Shown here piece by piece: positions 8,725-17,669 of a DNA stretch of 55,857 bases. Below the pieces are notes generated by a model. It made no database searches and was not told the origin of the DNA. It worked only from the letters and a program-made list of their open reading frames with translations. Made by a program: the position numbers and the translations under genes. This DNA is from Vagococcus silagei (GTDB lineage Bacteria; Bacillota; Bacilli; Lactobacillales; Vagococcaceae), in contig NZ_SDGV01000023.1 of assembly GCF_004795745.1 (NCBI RefSeq), positions 1 through 55,857 of the forward strand, written 5' to 3'. How positions within the stretch are numbered: the first letter of the stretch is position 1; every line of letters begins with the position of its first letter.

Positions 8725-8847
8725 AAAATAGTCAATCCTTTCAATCTGTTATAATTTTAGGATAGCATGTTTGAAAAAGATCAGCTAGAAAGATGCTTAT
8801 CCTATACTATAAATAATAAAATAAAGCGTAAAGCTTTTTGATAAACA

Positions 8848-8876
8848 TTGTTTTTTAGGGTAATATACACTATAAT
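8848..8876 (+). promoter_or_regulatory. Vegetative promoter for the GT2-GtrA pair
   Basis: TTGTTT at 8848-8853 and TATAAT at 8871-8876 separated by 17 bases, about 30 bases upstream of the glycosyltransferase start, whose ribosome binding site is AAAGGAG. Confidence 0.75.
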
Positions 8877-8907
8877 TTTACGTGTTATGATTTAAAGGAG
8901 AATAAAC

Positions 8908-9873
8908 ATGAAATTAATATCAATCTGTGTCCCGATGTATAATGAGGGCGAAAATATTTATGCATTTTATGAACAAATCAATCAAACTTTGGAACCTCTT
9001 TATCCAAAATATAACTTTGAATTCTTATTTATTAATGATGGTAGTGTCGATGACTCATTAGACCGTGTTCGCGAATTACGGAAAAAGGACGAACGTGTTA
9101 AGTTTATTGATTTATCCCGCAATTATGGTAAAGAAGTTGCTATGGCAGCTGGTTTTGATTATGCCAAAGGAGACGCTGTAATCACGATGGATGCAGACTT
9201 ACAGCATCCACCTCATACCATTTTTGAAATGATTAAGTATTGGGAAGAAGGTTACCAAGATGTTTATGGTAAACGAAACGAGCGTAAAGGAGAGTCTTGG
9301 TTTAAAAAGAAAGCGTCCGAGACCTATTACAAAATCTTACGCAAATTTTCTAAAATTCCAGTTCTTTCTGGTGTAGGTGATTATCGCTTACTGGACCGTG
9401 TCTGTATTGAAGGTATTAAAAAATTACGTGAATCACAAAGATATACAAAAGGCCTTTATATGTGGGTTGGTTATCGTAAGAAAGAAGTATTTTTTGATGC
9501 TGAAGAACGTTTTGCTGGTGAGACAAAATGGAAATTTTCTTCGTTAGTCGGGTTAGCAATTGACGGTATTACATCAAATTCAACTTTTCCGCTTAGAATT
9601 TCAACATTTTTAGGTCTGTTGATTTCATTTATTTCATTTATTTATATGTTAGTTGTTCTAATTTCAACTTTAGTTTTTGGTAACCCAATTCCTGGTTATC
9701 CGACACTTGTCATCTTGATTCTTTTTTTAGGTGGCTTCCAACTTTTATCTTTAGGAATTTTGGGAGAGTATTTAGGTAAAATCTTTATGGAAACGAAAGA
9801 TCGTCCACTATACTTTATTCAATCCTATAATGATGAGTATCCTATGAATGAAGAGGACCATAAGCATGAATAA
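8908..9873 (+). CDS. GT2-family glycosyltransferase (CsbB/GtrB/DPM1-like)
   Basis: 321 residues. The N-terminal GT-A domain shows the start of the family (SICVPMYNEGENI), a nucleotide-sugar site (FLFINDGSVDDS) and the metal-binding motif DADLQHPPH. Two membrane helices at about 230-290 (LRISTFLGLLISFISFIYML and a second one) anchor it. Such enzymes load a sugar onto undecaprenyl phosphate on the inner membrane face; in Bacillus, Listeria and Staphylococcus relatives this feeds glycosylation of teichoic acids. The stop codon overlaps the next gene, a GtrA-like flippase candidate, supporting one pathway. No YfhO-type third enzyme is in the window, so the acceptor polymer is unknown. Confidence 0.9.
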   Translation: MKLISICVPMYNEGENIYAFYEQINQTLEPLYPKYNFEFLFINDGSVDDSLDRVRELRKKDERVKFIDLSRNYGKEVAMAAGFDYAKGDAVITMDADLQHPPHTIFEMIKYWEEGYQDVYGKRNERKGESWFKKKASETYYKILRKFSKIPVLSGVGDYRLLDRVCIEGIKKLRESQRYTKGLYMWVGYRKKEVFFDAEERFAGETKWKFSSLVGLAIDGITSNSTFPLRISTFLGLLISFISFIYMLVVLISTLVFGNPIPGYPTLVILILFLGGFQLLSLGILGEYLGKIFMETKDRPLYFIQSYNDEYPMNEEDHKHE

Positions 9874-10378
9874 ATTAGTAAATCGTGAAACAATCAGTTA
9901 CATCTTTTTTGGTGTTCTGACAACAGTTGTCTATTTTGTGACACGCTTTTCAGTGATTAAAATGACAGGTAACTCGATGTTGGGTGTTGTTCTTGCTCAA
10001 ATTGCAGCAATTCTATTTGCTTATTTTACGAATAAAATTTTTGTTTTCAAAGATACTAAATGGGGTTTCATCGCAGTTATGAAACAACTTTTCGGTTTTA
10101 TTGTGGGACGATTATTTGTCTTTGGGTTAGATTTATCTATCACATATATTTGCGTGAAGAAGTTTCCTGAATTTTTCATTCAGTTATTCTTCTTAGATCA
10201 CATTAATTATAACTGGTTTATTTTTAGTAATCCCTTAACAAAAATGTTTATTGGTAACGAACGCTTATTAAATGAGTTTATTTTCACCCTATTTGTTCAA
10301 GTTTTGGCAATTGTTATCAACTATATTATTTCTAAGAAAGCTGTTTTTGCGAAAAAAGAAGAAGCAAGTGCTGAGTAA
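9866..10378 (+). CDS. GtrA-like membrane protein (polyprenyl-linked sugar flippase candidate)
   Basis: 170 residues from ATG 9866, preferred over 9848 because GAAGAGG precedes it by about 9 bases. Four hydrophobic segments and the N-terminal sequence (YIFFGVLTTVVYFVTRF, FAYFTNKIFVFKD) fit the GtrA/GtcA family, proposed to flip lipid-linked sugars. The C-terminal end (INYIISKKAVF) is also typical. It overlaps the glycosyltransferase gene by 8 bases, and the shared terminator hairpin begins inside its last codons. Confidence 0.9.
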   Translation: MNKLVNRETISYIFFGVLTTVVYFVTRFSVIKMTGNSMLGVVLAQIAAILFAYFTNKIFVFKDTKWGFIAVMKQLFGFIVGRLFVFGLDLSITYICVKKFPEFFIQLFFLDHINYNWFIFSNPLTKMFIGNERLLNEFIFTLFVQVLAIVINYIISKKAVFAKKEEASAE

Positions 10379-10397
10379 TCAGCATTTGCTTCTTTTT
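10361..10397 (+). terminator. Intrinsic terminator of the GT2-GtrA operon
   Basis: GAAGCAAGTGCTGA pairs with TCAGCATTTGCTTC over a 4-nt loop and ends in five T. The left arm lies inside the last codons of the gtrA-like gene and the TAA is in the hairpin. Confidence 0.88.
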
Positions 10398-11256
10398 AAT
10401 TGTAAAAAGCTAATGAAATTGTTAGGTCATAATTGATGAAGTCTTTAATAATTTTGACTTCATTTCTTGAATTGCGATAAACTTTTTTGTAGGTTCCACC
10501 TAAGATTGTTGTGAAAACTTGAATATTTTCATAGCGCTGCATGAGTAGATTTGCTTTATAAGTATCTTCCATTTCGATAAAGCCTAACATGATATCGTCA
10601 GAATTCTGATCATGACTCGATAAGAAGATTGCTATGCGATTTGTTTCTGTGTCAGGATCATACAATGTTTTTGCAAACGTGTTAGGTAAAGTTTGATCAT
10701 ATAATTCAAAAATTGATCGATTTTCATAGGTCTCAAAGTGATCAACTAATTCTTCATTGGTGACATCACCGTAAAAATTCGAGAAGAAGTGTTGCCCTTT
10801 TAAGCGTTGAATTGTTTCGAAAAGTGTTTTTTGCGTTTCACCTTGAAACAATTGCGGAATTTTAGTATGTAAGTATCGTTTGTTTTTGACCGAAGATATT
10901 TTTGTCTTAGTTGTCATAAAGGTATTATTATCGGCAACGCTTTTTACTTGGTTACGATCTGTCGTTATTTTTAACGGAGGTTGTTTTGGTTTTCGCTTTT
11001 TCTTCTTCTTTTTAATGCGGTTAAAAAGATGGGGAATTGATAAAGGTTCATCATTTGCAATTTTTCTTTGCTCATCTTTTTCAATAATATGATGATTATT
11101 ATTTAGTAAATACACCAACAAAAGAAAGCTCAAAACAAGAGCAGTACCCGTTAATATTAAATAAGCATACCAATAAAAAGTGTTCGAAAATGTAATCGCT
11201 AAGACGATTAACCAAACAAGTGTAACGCTTCCTATTATTATTTTAGTGTTTTTCAT
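10396..11256 (-). CDS. Unrecognised membrane protein with Lys/Arg-rich linker
   Basis: 286 residues; family not recognised. It begins with two membrane helices (about 5-24 and 30-52), then a strongly basic stretch with six consecutive lysines (IKKKKKKRKPK, about 80-90) and a predicted soluble C-terminal domain of ~160 residues. With both helices at the N-terminus the basic linker would be cytoplasmic by the positive-inside rule, placing the C-terminal domain in the cytosol. Monocistronic on the minus strand, convergent with the GtrA gene and divergent from dinG. No catalytic motif seen. Confidence 0.7.
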   Translation of the reverse strand: MKNTKIIIGSVTLVWLIVLAITFSNTFYWYAYLILTGTALVLSFLLLVYLLNNNHHIIEKDEQRKIANDEPLSIPHLFNRIKKKKKKRKPKQPPLKITTDRNQVKSVADNNTFMTTKTKISSVKNKRYLHTKIPQLFQGETQKTLFETIQRLKGQHFFSNFYGDVTNEELVDHFETYENRSIFELYDQTLPNTFAKTLYDPDTETNRIAIFLSSHDQNSDDIMLGFIEMEDTYKANLLMQRYENIQVFTTILGGTYKKVYRNSRNEVKIIKDFINYDLTISLAFYN

Positions 11257-11422
11257 GAGTTTAACTCCATTTTTTTTATTATCCTATCTTATATTTAACC
11301 ATAAATTGTGTGTTAAAACAATCTACCATTATTCATATTTTTGTTATCAAATACAATGAAAAAAAATAATATTATAGTATAATGGAAAGGATTGAGTCTT
11401 AGGAAAGGAGATTGTCCACTGA

Positions 11423-14164
11423 ATGATTAATTCGACATTTGCAGTTGTTGATTTGGAAACAACTGGAACAAGCCTAACTAAGGATAAAATAATTCAATTT
11501 GCCTGTGTCATCATTGAAAAGGGAAAAGTTGTGAATCAAATTTCGATTGATGTTAATCCCGGTCAAGTGATTCCTTTACCGATTCAAAAACTGACTGGTA
11601 TCACAAATGAGCAAGTAGTAAAAGCGCCATTTTTTGAAGAAGTGGCATTAATGATAAAGAACCTTTTATCAGATTGTGTTTTTGTTGCGCACAATGCTTA
11701 TTTTGATTTTTCATTTTTAAATAGTGAATTTTCACGTTTAGGAATAACCCCATTAGCATCGGATGTTTTAGATACTGTCGAACTGGCACAAGTTTTTTTC
11801 CCGCTTTCAAATGGCTACCGCGTTCAAGATTTATCTCAATACCTTAACATTTCCCATGAGAATCCTCATGAAGCGTTGAGCGATGCCTTAGCTACGGGGG
11901 ATATCTTTTTAAATATTATAGCAAAAATAAACGCTATTCCATTGATAACGTTAGAGCAGATTGTAAAATTATCATGTGAACTAGGCGTTCAAAATTCAAA
12001 ATTTTTAGCAGCGGCCCTAAGAGAACGTTGCGACACGCCAAAAAAAGTTAAAAGTTTTGATTATGAGATTGAAGTGGTTGGTGATTTGGCATTAAGAGTT
12101 AAGGATGATCGCTATCTTGAAAAAAGTTCACAGATAGTTAAAGATTACCCACGAACGCTAGCTGAGAAGACAACCTTTTTTGAAGCACAAGGATTACAAT
12201 TAAGAGCGCCACAAGTTCAAATGATGGATAGTGTGACATATTTCCTAAATGAAGCTGACTATAAGAATGAGTTAATTGAAATGCCAACTGGCGCTGGAAA
12301 AACGTTAGGCTATCTATTGCCATTATTGAAAAATAAAACATCGCGTGAACCGGTTGTGATTTCGACATCGACTTTGATTTTACAAAATCAAATGTTACTT
12401 GATACTTTGCCAATGGCACAAAAATTATTAGGTTATCCATTTAAAGGCTTAGTACTGAAAAGTTATCGTCATTATTTGGATTTAGATAAATTTGTCTTAA
12501 CTTTAAAAAATCCAGTACTTCAAAAACAATATGCATTGTACCAAATGGCGGTACTAGTCTGGTTACTTGAAACTGAAACAGGTGATTTAGAAGAAATTCA
12601 GATTAATAAAAAACATCTCTTTTATCATCATGTCCATCATGATGGACATCAAGAGTATCAGGATTCGAGCCCCTATGTGGAGCATGATTTTTGGTTTTAT
12701 TTAATGAAGAAAAAAGCCGTGAGTGATTGCATCATTGTGAACCATGCTTTTTTATGTGAAGAAGATCATCGTCGTGAGTCGCTTTTAACTCAAAGTAAGG
12801 TACTGGTGATTGATGAAGCACATAAGTTGATGACAACTCTGGAGCAAAAAAATCAAAAACAAATCAGTTTAACTGAAATATATTATTTGGTAAAAGTATT
12901 AAAAGAGACAAGTGCACAGCTAGCAAGATCAAATGATCACCGTGGGACATGTGAACAATTGAATTATTTTCAACTGTTTGCTGAAGAATTTAAAGAGTGG
13001 TATGAAGATTTAGAGAATGTCATCTTAAATCAGTTTATAGCGAAGCACAAAGGCCAAGATATTCATTTATCTGAAATTGAGGATCAATTTTCACCTGAAC
13101 TGAAACTAGCAATTAAAACTTTTAATCTTTGGTTAAATGAATTTCAATCATTACTGAAGAAATTTGAAATGAGTGAGTTTCAGTTTCAGAAAAATAGTAA
13201 ATTGCAATTAGTTAAAATTGAACATCAAGATACAATTGAACGCTTACTTGCTAAACTTCAAATGACAGCTCACTTTTTCAATTATATGGCTGAAGGAGAA
13301 GCACGTTGGTTTAGTCAAGTGAATCAAAACTTGGTTCTTAACTACTTTAACTTCAATGCGTTTAGTATTGAACAAACAAGTTGGTATCAAAATTTTGATA
13401 AAGTTCTTTTCACAGGTGGCACATTGCAAATTGATAGTGATTCAAACTTTTTTGAAAAAAGACTTGGATTATCCCAATTGAATAAGTCTCAAGCTTTAGA
13501 TTTATTTGATTACAAGAAGCAGGCTAAATTACTGTTGTTGGATGAGAAAATTGATTTTGGAAATGAAAAAAAATATATCAAGAAAATTGCGGAGACAGTC
13601 GAAAAAACTTATCGAGCAGTTGAAAAATCAGTGTTGGTACTTTTTACTTCACATGATATCTTAAAAGGAACTTATCATACTTTAAATGCAGCACTGAGAT
13701 CAACAGATGTGGAGCTGCTAGCACAAGATATTACCGGAAGTAATGAAAAAATTATTAAGCGTGCGTCACAAAATGAAAAATGCATCATTTTAGGTGCGGC
13801 GAGTTTTTGGGATGGCATTGAAATTCCTAACCAACATTATAAATTAGTTGTGATGACTAAAATTCCATTTGATCCTCCAACACGACCGATGGTGAAAGCA
13901 TATTATGATTATTTGGAAGCCGAAGGTAAAAATCCGTTTTACGAAGAAGCTTTACCACAAGCAGGTATGCGAATGCGCCAAGGTTTAGGCCGCTTACTTC
14001 GAAAAGAAACGGATCATGGTGTGATGATTGTCTTGGATCAACGGTTGACAGAAGCTAAATATGGTGCTGAACTCCAAAAATATTTGCCACAAGAGTTGCC
14101 TATCGAATTGTGTAGCATTTCTGAAATGGTAGAAGAAATAGCAGAATTTTATAAAAAAAAATGA
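11423..14164 (+). CDS. dinG: DinG-family helicase with N-terminal 3'-5' exonuclease domain
   Basis: 913 residues. Residues ~1-165 form a DnaQ-like DEDDh exonuclease (VVDLETTGTS, HNAYFDFSFL, HEALSDALATG). The remainder is an XPD/DinG superfamily 2 helicase: Walker A MPTGAGKTLGYLLP (about 290), DEAH box VIDEAHKL and motif VI MRMRQGLGRLLR. This fused form is the Firmicute type of DinG; in Staphylococcus it behaves as an exonuclease. No cluster of four cysteines for an iron-sulfur centre is obvious, unlike E. coli DinG. Start behind AGGAAAGGAG. First gene of a dinG-ypmB-aspB-asnS block also found in Bacillus. Confidence 0.95.
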   Translation: MINSTFAVVDLETTGTSLTKDKIIQFACVIIEKGKVVNQISIDVNPGQVIPLPIQKLTGITNEQVVKAPFFEEVALMIKNLLSDCVFVAHNAYFDFSFLNSEFSRLGITPLASDVLDTVELAQVFFPLSNGYRVQDLSQYLNISHENPHEALSDALATGDIFLNIIAKINAIPLITLEQIVKLSCELGVQNSKFLAAALRERCDTPKKVKSFDYEIEVVGDLALRVKDDRYLEKSSQIVKDYPRTLAEKTTFFEAQGLQLRAPQVQMMDSVTYFLNEADYKNELIEMPTGAGKTLGYLLPLLKNKTSREPVVISTSTLILQNQMLLDTLPMAQKLLGYPFKGLVLKSYRHYLDLDKFVLTLKNPVLQKQYALYQMAVLVWLLETETGDLEEIQINKKHLFYHHVHHDGHQEYQDSSPYVEHDFWFYLMKKKAVSDCIIVNHAFLCEEDHRRESLLTQSKVLVIDEAHKLMTTLEQKNQKQISLTEIYYLVKVLKETSAQLARSNDHRGTCEQLNYFQLFAEEFKEWYEDLENVILNQFIAKHKGQDIHLSEIEDQFSPELKLAIKTFNLWLNEFQSLLKKFEMSEFQFQKNSKLQLVKIEHQDTIERLLAKLQMTAHFFNYMAEGEARWFSQVNQNLVLNYFNFNAFSIEQTSWYQNFDKVLFTGGTLQIDSDSNFFEKRLGLSQLNKSQALDLFDYKKQAKLLLLDEKIDFGNEKKYIKKIAETVEKTYRAVEKSVLVLFTSHDILKGTYHTLNAALRSTDVELLAQDITGSNEKIIKRASQNEKCIILGAASFWDGIEIPNQHYKLVVMTKIPFDPPTRPMVKAYYDYLEAEGKNPFYEEALPQAGMRMRQGLGRLLRKETDHGVMIVLDQRLTEAKYGAELQKYLPQELPIELCSISEMVEEIAEFYKKK

Positions 14165-14213
14165 AAACCGAAACAAATGCTGATATAATGAATGAGCAGA
14201 ATGGGGTGAAGAA

Positions 14214-14699
14214 TTGCGTAAAAATCATAATAAAGGCTTAAAAATGTTTTCGATATTTTTAATGCTGTTAATTATTTTAATTGTCTTAATTATTTCTCAA
14301 GGACTTAAACCAGTTAATAAAGTAAAAAAAGAATCAACTAAAATTGCCCGTGAGGTAGCGGATATCCAAAAGGTTGATGAGTTCTATTGGTTTAATCGTG
14401 AAAAAAATTATTATACAGTCGTTGGTCGAGATTCTAAAAACCAAGAAAAAGTGGTCTTCATACCCCAAGATGGTTCGGAAGCTTTAATTATGGATTGGAG
14501 TGCGGGCATCACTGAAGATGAAGCCATTCAACTCATGCTTGATGTTAAGGAAGTGAAAAGACTCCGAAAATTAACATTAGGTGTTTATAAAGGGAATCCG
14601 GTTTGGGAAGTAGTTGCGACAAATCAACATAATCAAATAGATTACTATTTATTGGATTTTGAAACTGGAAAAATCGAACAAACTTTAAAAAATGTCTAA
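14214..14699 (+). CDS. YpmB-like membrane-anchored protein
   Basis: 161 residues, TTG start at 14214 with GGGGTG shortly upstream. One N-terminal helix (FSIFLMLLIILIVLIISQGL) is followed by an extracellular domain with two repeats of the PepSY/YpmB kind (FYWFNREKNYYTVVGRD, then NPVWEVVATNQHNQIDYYLLDFETG). The position between dinG and aspB matches Bacillus ypmB. Molecular function is not established; PepSY-like folds are thought to modulate extracellular proteases. Confidence 0.82.
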   Translation: MRKNHNKGLKMFSIFLMLLIILIVLIISQGLKPVNKVKKESTKIAREVADIQKVDEFYWFNREKNYYTVVGRDSKNQEKVVFIPQDGSEALIMDWSAGITEDEAIQLMLDVKEVKRLRKLTLGVYKGNPVWEVVATNQHNQIDYYLLDFETGKIEQTLKNV

Positions 14700-14711
14700 G
14701 GAGGTTACTAG

Positions 14712-15905
14712 ATGGAGCTAGCTAATAGAGTTCTAAATTTAAAACCATCAGCAACACTGGCGGCCGCAGCTAAAGCTAAAAGCTTGAAGCAGGCTGGAAA
14801 AGATGTGCTAAGTTTGACACTTGGCGAACCAGATTTTGAGACGCCACAACATATTAAAGAAGCGGCAAAACGTTCCATTGATAATGGCTCTGCAAGTTTT
14901 TATACCGCCTCAGCAGGTATTCCTGAATTAATCCAAGCAATTATTGAGCGTACACAAGCCGACACAGGTGTAAGTTATCAAGCAGATGAGGTAACTGTTG
15001 GGACAGGTGCTAAATTTTTATTATATGCTTTATTCCAAGCAGTACTTAATGAAGGCGACGAGGTTTTAATTCCTACGCCTTATTGGGTAAGTTATGGGGC
15101 ACAGGTTGAACTTGCTGGTGGTAAATCGATCATCATTGAAACGGATGAAAAAAATCATCATAAAGTTACTGTAAAGGATTTAGAGAATGCAAAAACAAGT
15201 CGTACTAAAGCACTTGTACTAAATACACCTTCAAATCCAACAGGGATGATTTATAGTGAGGCTGAATTAAGAGCGATTGGTGAATGGGCGGTTAAAAATA
15301 ATTGTCTAATTGTTTCAGATGATATCTATGGTAAATTAGTATACAATGGTCATACATTTACTCCAATTTGTAGCTTGTCTGAGGCAATTAAGAAGCAAAC
15401 AATTGTCATTAATGGTGTTTCAAAATCATACTCTATGACAGGTTGGCGTATTGGCTACGCACTTGGCGATGCAGCTATTATTAAGCAGATGACAAAATTA
15501 ACCTCACAATCAATAAGCAATCCAACAGCAGTCAGTCAATATGCAGCAGTTGAAGCTTTATCAGGTGATCAATCTTGTGTTGAAGAAATGCGACAAGTTT
15601 TCGAGGAACGCTTAAATACCGCTTTTCCTCTTGTTGAAGCTTTACCAGGAGTTGTGATTACAAAGCCACAAGGTGCTTTTTATCTATATCCTGATATTTC
15701 GGAAACACTAACATTATGTGGCTATACTGATGTTGACGCGTGGGTGAATGATTTACTTGAAGAAGAACTCGTAGCGGTTGTAAGTGGAAAAGGTTTTGGT
15801 ACCTCTTCACATATTCGCATGAGTTATGCAACAGATATGGATACAATTCTTTCTGCGGTGAAACGCATTGAAACGTTTATCAATAAAAAAATAGAATCAA
15901 AATAG
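14712..15905 (+). CDS. aspB: Aspartate aminotransferase (class I PLP enzyme)
   Basis: 397 residues, full length for the Bacillus AspB subgroup (I-gamma). It converts aspartate and 2-oxoglutarate to oxaloacetate and glutamate with pyridoxal phosphate. Visible motifs are LTLGEPDFETP, NTPSNPTG, DDIYGKLVY and the Schiff-base lysine in NGVSKSYSMTGWRIGYA. Start behind AAGGAGG, 12 bases after the ypmB-like gene. The neighbour asnS uses aspartate-derived asparagine, and aspB-asnS adjacency is conserved in Firmicutes. Confidence 0.93.
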   Translation: MELANRVLNLKPSATLAAAAKAKSLKQAGKDVLSLTLGEPDFETPQHIKEAAKRSIDNGSASFYTASAGIPELIQAIIERTQADTGVSYQADEVTVGTGAKFLLYALFQAVLNEGDEVLIPTPYWVSYGAQVELAGGKSIIIETDEKNHHKVTVKDLENAKTSRTKALVLNTPSNPTGMIYSEAELRAIGEWAVKNNCLIVSDDIYGKLVYNGHTFTPICSLSEAIKKQTIVINGVSKSYSMTGWRIGYALGDAAIIKQMTKLTSQSISNPTAVSQYAAVEALSGDQSCVEEMRQVFEERLNTAFPLVEALPGVVITKPQGAFYLYPDISETLTLCGYTDVDAWVNDLLEEELVAVVSGKGFGTSSHIRMSYATDMDTILSAVKRIETFINKKIESK

Positions 15906-15929
15906 AACAAACTGGATGGAGCATAGAAT

Positions 15930-17228
15930 ATGAAAACAATTAATATTATCGATTCAAAAAATCATGTTGGAGAAACAGTCCAAATTGGTGCATGGGTTGC
16001 TAACAAACGTTCAAGTGGTAAGATTGCTTTCTTACAACTTCGTGACGGGAGTGCTTTTTTTCAAGGTGTATTAGTAAAAAATGAAGTAGGGGAGGAACTT
16101 TTTGATGTAGCAAAAAATCTTTCTCAAGAAACATCAGTTTTAGTTACTGGTGAAATTCGTGAAGATACACGTTCAAAATTTGGTTATGAAATTGGCATTA
16201 CTGGCCTTGAAGTGATTGGTGAAAGTCAAAATTATCCAATTACGCCAAAAGAACATGGAACTGACTTCTTGATGGATCACCGTCATTTATGGTTACGTTC
16301 ATCAAAACAACATGCTGTTATGCAAGTTCGTAACGAATTAATTCGTGCAACTTACGAATTCTTTAACGACCGTGACTTTATTAAAATTGATCCACCAATC
16401 TTAACAAGTAGTGCCCCTGAAGGGACAACTGAATTGTTTGAAACGGATTATTTTGGAGACCCAGCATACCTTTCGCAAACAGGACAACTTTATTTAGAAG
16501 CGGCAGCAATGGCGTTTGGTAAAGTGTTCTCATTTGGTCCAACATTTAGAGCTGAAAAATCGAAAACACGTCGTCACTTAACTGAGTTCTGGATGATGGA
16601 ACCAGAGATGGCTTTTGTTCATCAAGATGAAAGTTTAGAAATTCAAGAACAATATGTTGCGTTTATGATTGAAAATGTTCTAGAAAACTGTGCCTATGCA
16701 TTAGATGTTTTAGAACGTGATACAGAAATCTTGAAAAAATATACGCAATTACCATTCCCTCGTATTTCTTACGATGAAGCGGTAGAATTGTTACAACAAA
16801 ATGGATTTGATGATATTACTTGGGGTGATGATTTTGGTTCACCACATGAAACGTTTATCGCTAACCACTTTGAAAAACCAGTCTTTATCTTGAATTATCC
16901 AAAATCAATGAGTCCATTCTACATGAAGCCACATCCAACTCGTGATGATGTTGTGATTCGTGCCGACTTAATTGCGCCTGAAGGTTATGGTGAAATTATT
17001 GGTGGTAGTGAGCGTGCGGTTGGTTTTGATTACTTATTAGAACAAATTGAAAAAGACGGTTTAGACCGTAAAGATTATGAATGGTACTTAGATTTACAAA
17101 AATATGGTGCAGTTCCTCACTCAGGCTTTGGTCTTGGCTTAGAACGTACTGTAACTTGGGTTTGTGGAATTGAACATATTCGTGAAGCAAGTCCGTTCCC
17201 TCGTTTATTACACCGTATTTACCCATAG
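15930..17228 (+). CDS. asnS: Asparaginyl-tRNA synthetase
   Basis: 432 residues, normal length. An N-terminal OB-fold anticodon-binding domain (~1-110, [20 protein letters not shown]) precedes a class II catalytic core with motif 2 ([21 protein letters not shown]) and motif 3 ([15 protein letters not shown]). Asn rather than Asp specificity is inferred from length, lack of the GAD insertion and the aspB neighbour. It charges the tRNA-Asn encoded at 303-376. The ribosome binding site (GGATGGAG) is modest. Confidence 0.96.
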   Translation: MKTINIIDSKNHVGETVQIGAWVANKRSSGKIAFLQLRDGSAFFQGVLVKNEVGEELFDVAKNLSQETSVLVTGEIREDTRSKFGYEIGITGLEVIGESQNYPITPKEHGTDFLMDHRHLWLRSSKQHAVMQVRNELIRATYEFFNDRDFIKIDPPILTSSAPEGTTELFETDYFGDPAYLSQTGQLYLEAAAMAFGKVFSFGPTFRAEKSKTRRHLTEFWMMEPEMAFVHQDESLEIQEQYVAFMIENVLENCAYALDVLERDTEILKKYTQLPFPRISYDEAVELLQQNGFDDITWGDDFGSPHETFIANHFEKPVFILNYPKSMSPFYMKPHPTRDDVVIRADLIAPEGYGEIIGGSERAVGFDYLLEQIEKDGLDRKDYEWYLDLQKYGAVPHSGFGLGLERTVTWVCGIEHIREASPFPRLLHRIYP

Positions 17229-17266
17229 AGAGAACAGAAATTGAGACTTTATTGAGGAGGGGTAAA

Positions 17267-17473
17267 ATGAAACAAGTTTTAAATGTATCAGGAATGAGCT
17301 GTGAGCACTGTGCTGGACGAGTAGAAGAGGCTGTTTCAGCTTTAGCTGGTGTCAACAAAGTCAAAGTTAAATTAAAGAAGAATGAAGTCAAAGTTAATTT
17401 TGATGACACACTTCAATCTATTGATACAATCAGTACGACAATTAATGAGTTAGGCTATCAAGTTGAAAATTAA
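17267..17473 (+). CDS. copZ: CopZ-like heavy-metal-associated (HMA) protein
   Basis: 68 residues, one complete HMA domain with the copper site M-x-C-x-x-C (GMSCEHC). ATG 17267 is chosen because GAGGAGGGG lies just upstream; the open frame could extend to a TTG at 17252. It probably binds Cu(I) in the cytosol and passes it to a CopA-type ATPase or CopY repressor, neither of which is in the window. It lies 38 bases after asnS and may be co-transcribed. Other metals such as mercury are possible. Confidence 0.85.
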   Translation: MKQVLNVSGMSCEHCAGRVEEAVSALAGVNKVKVKLKKNEVKVNFDDTLQSIDTISTTINELGYQVEN

Positions 17474-17497
17474 TGATCGTACTATAGATAGGAAAAA

Positions 17498-17560
17498 GAG
17501 GTTGTGACAGAAGTGTCCGGCTTATTTACGAAGAAGCTACTTCTGTGACACCGTTTAGGT
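17498..17560. repeat. Intergenic palindromic repeat, short copy
   Basis: GAGGTTGTGACAGAA at the left and GAAGCTACTTCTGTGACACC at the right recur after acoC at 36814-36932. The outer ends (TGTGACAGAAGT and ACTTCTGTGACA) are inverted with one mismatch. This copy lacks the inner ~55 nt present in the other. Placed between the copZ stop codon and a terminator. Confidence 0.8.
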
Positions 17561-17564
17561 TGGA

Positions 17565-17601
17565 AAAAGAGATCGACGATTTAAGTCGGTCTCTTTTTCT
17601 A
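17565..17601 (+). terminator. Intrinsic terminator after copZ
   Basis: AAAGAGATCGAC pairs with GTCGGTCTCTTT (one G-U) followed by T residues; about 90 bases after the copZ stop and directly after the palindromic repeat. Confidence 0.85.
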
Positions 17602-17669
17602 TTATTAGAAGTTTTGCTTAGATTAAGTTATAGTAAAAAATAAATTAGAATCAAAGAGGAGACGAATAA

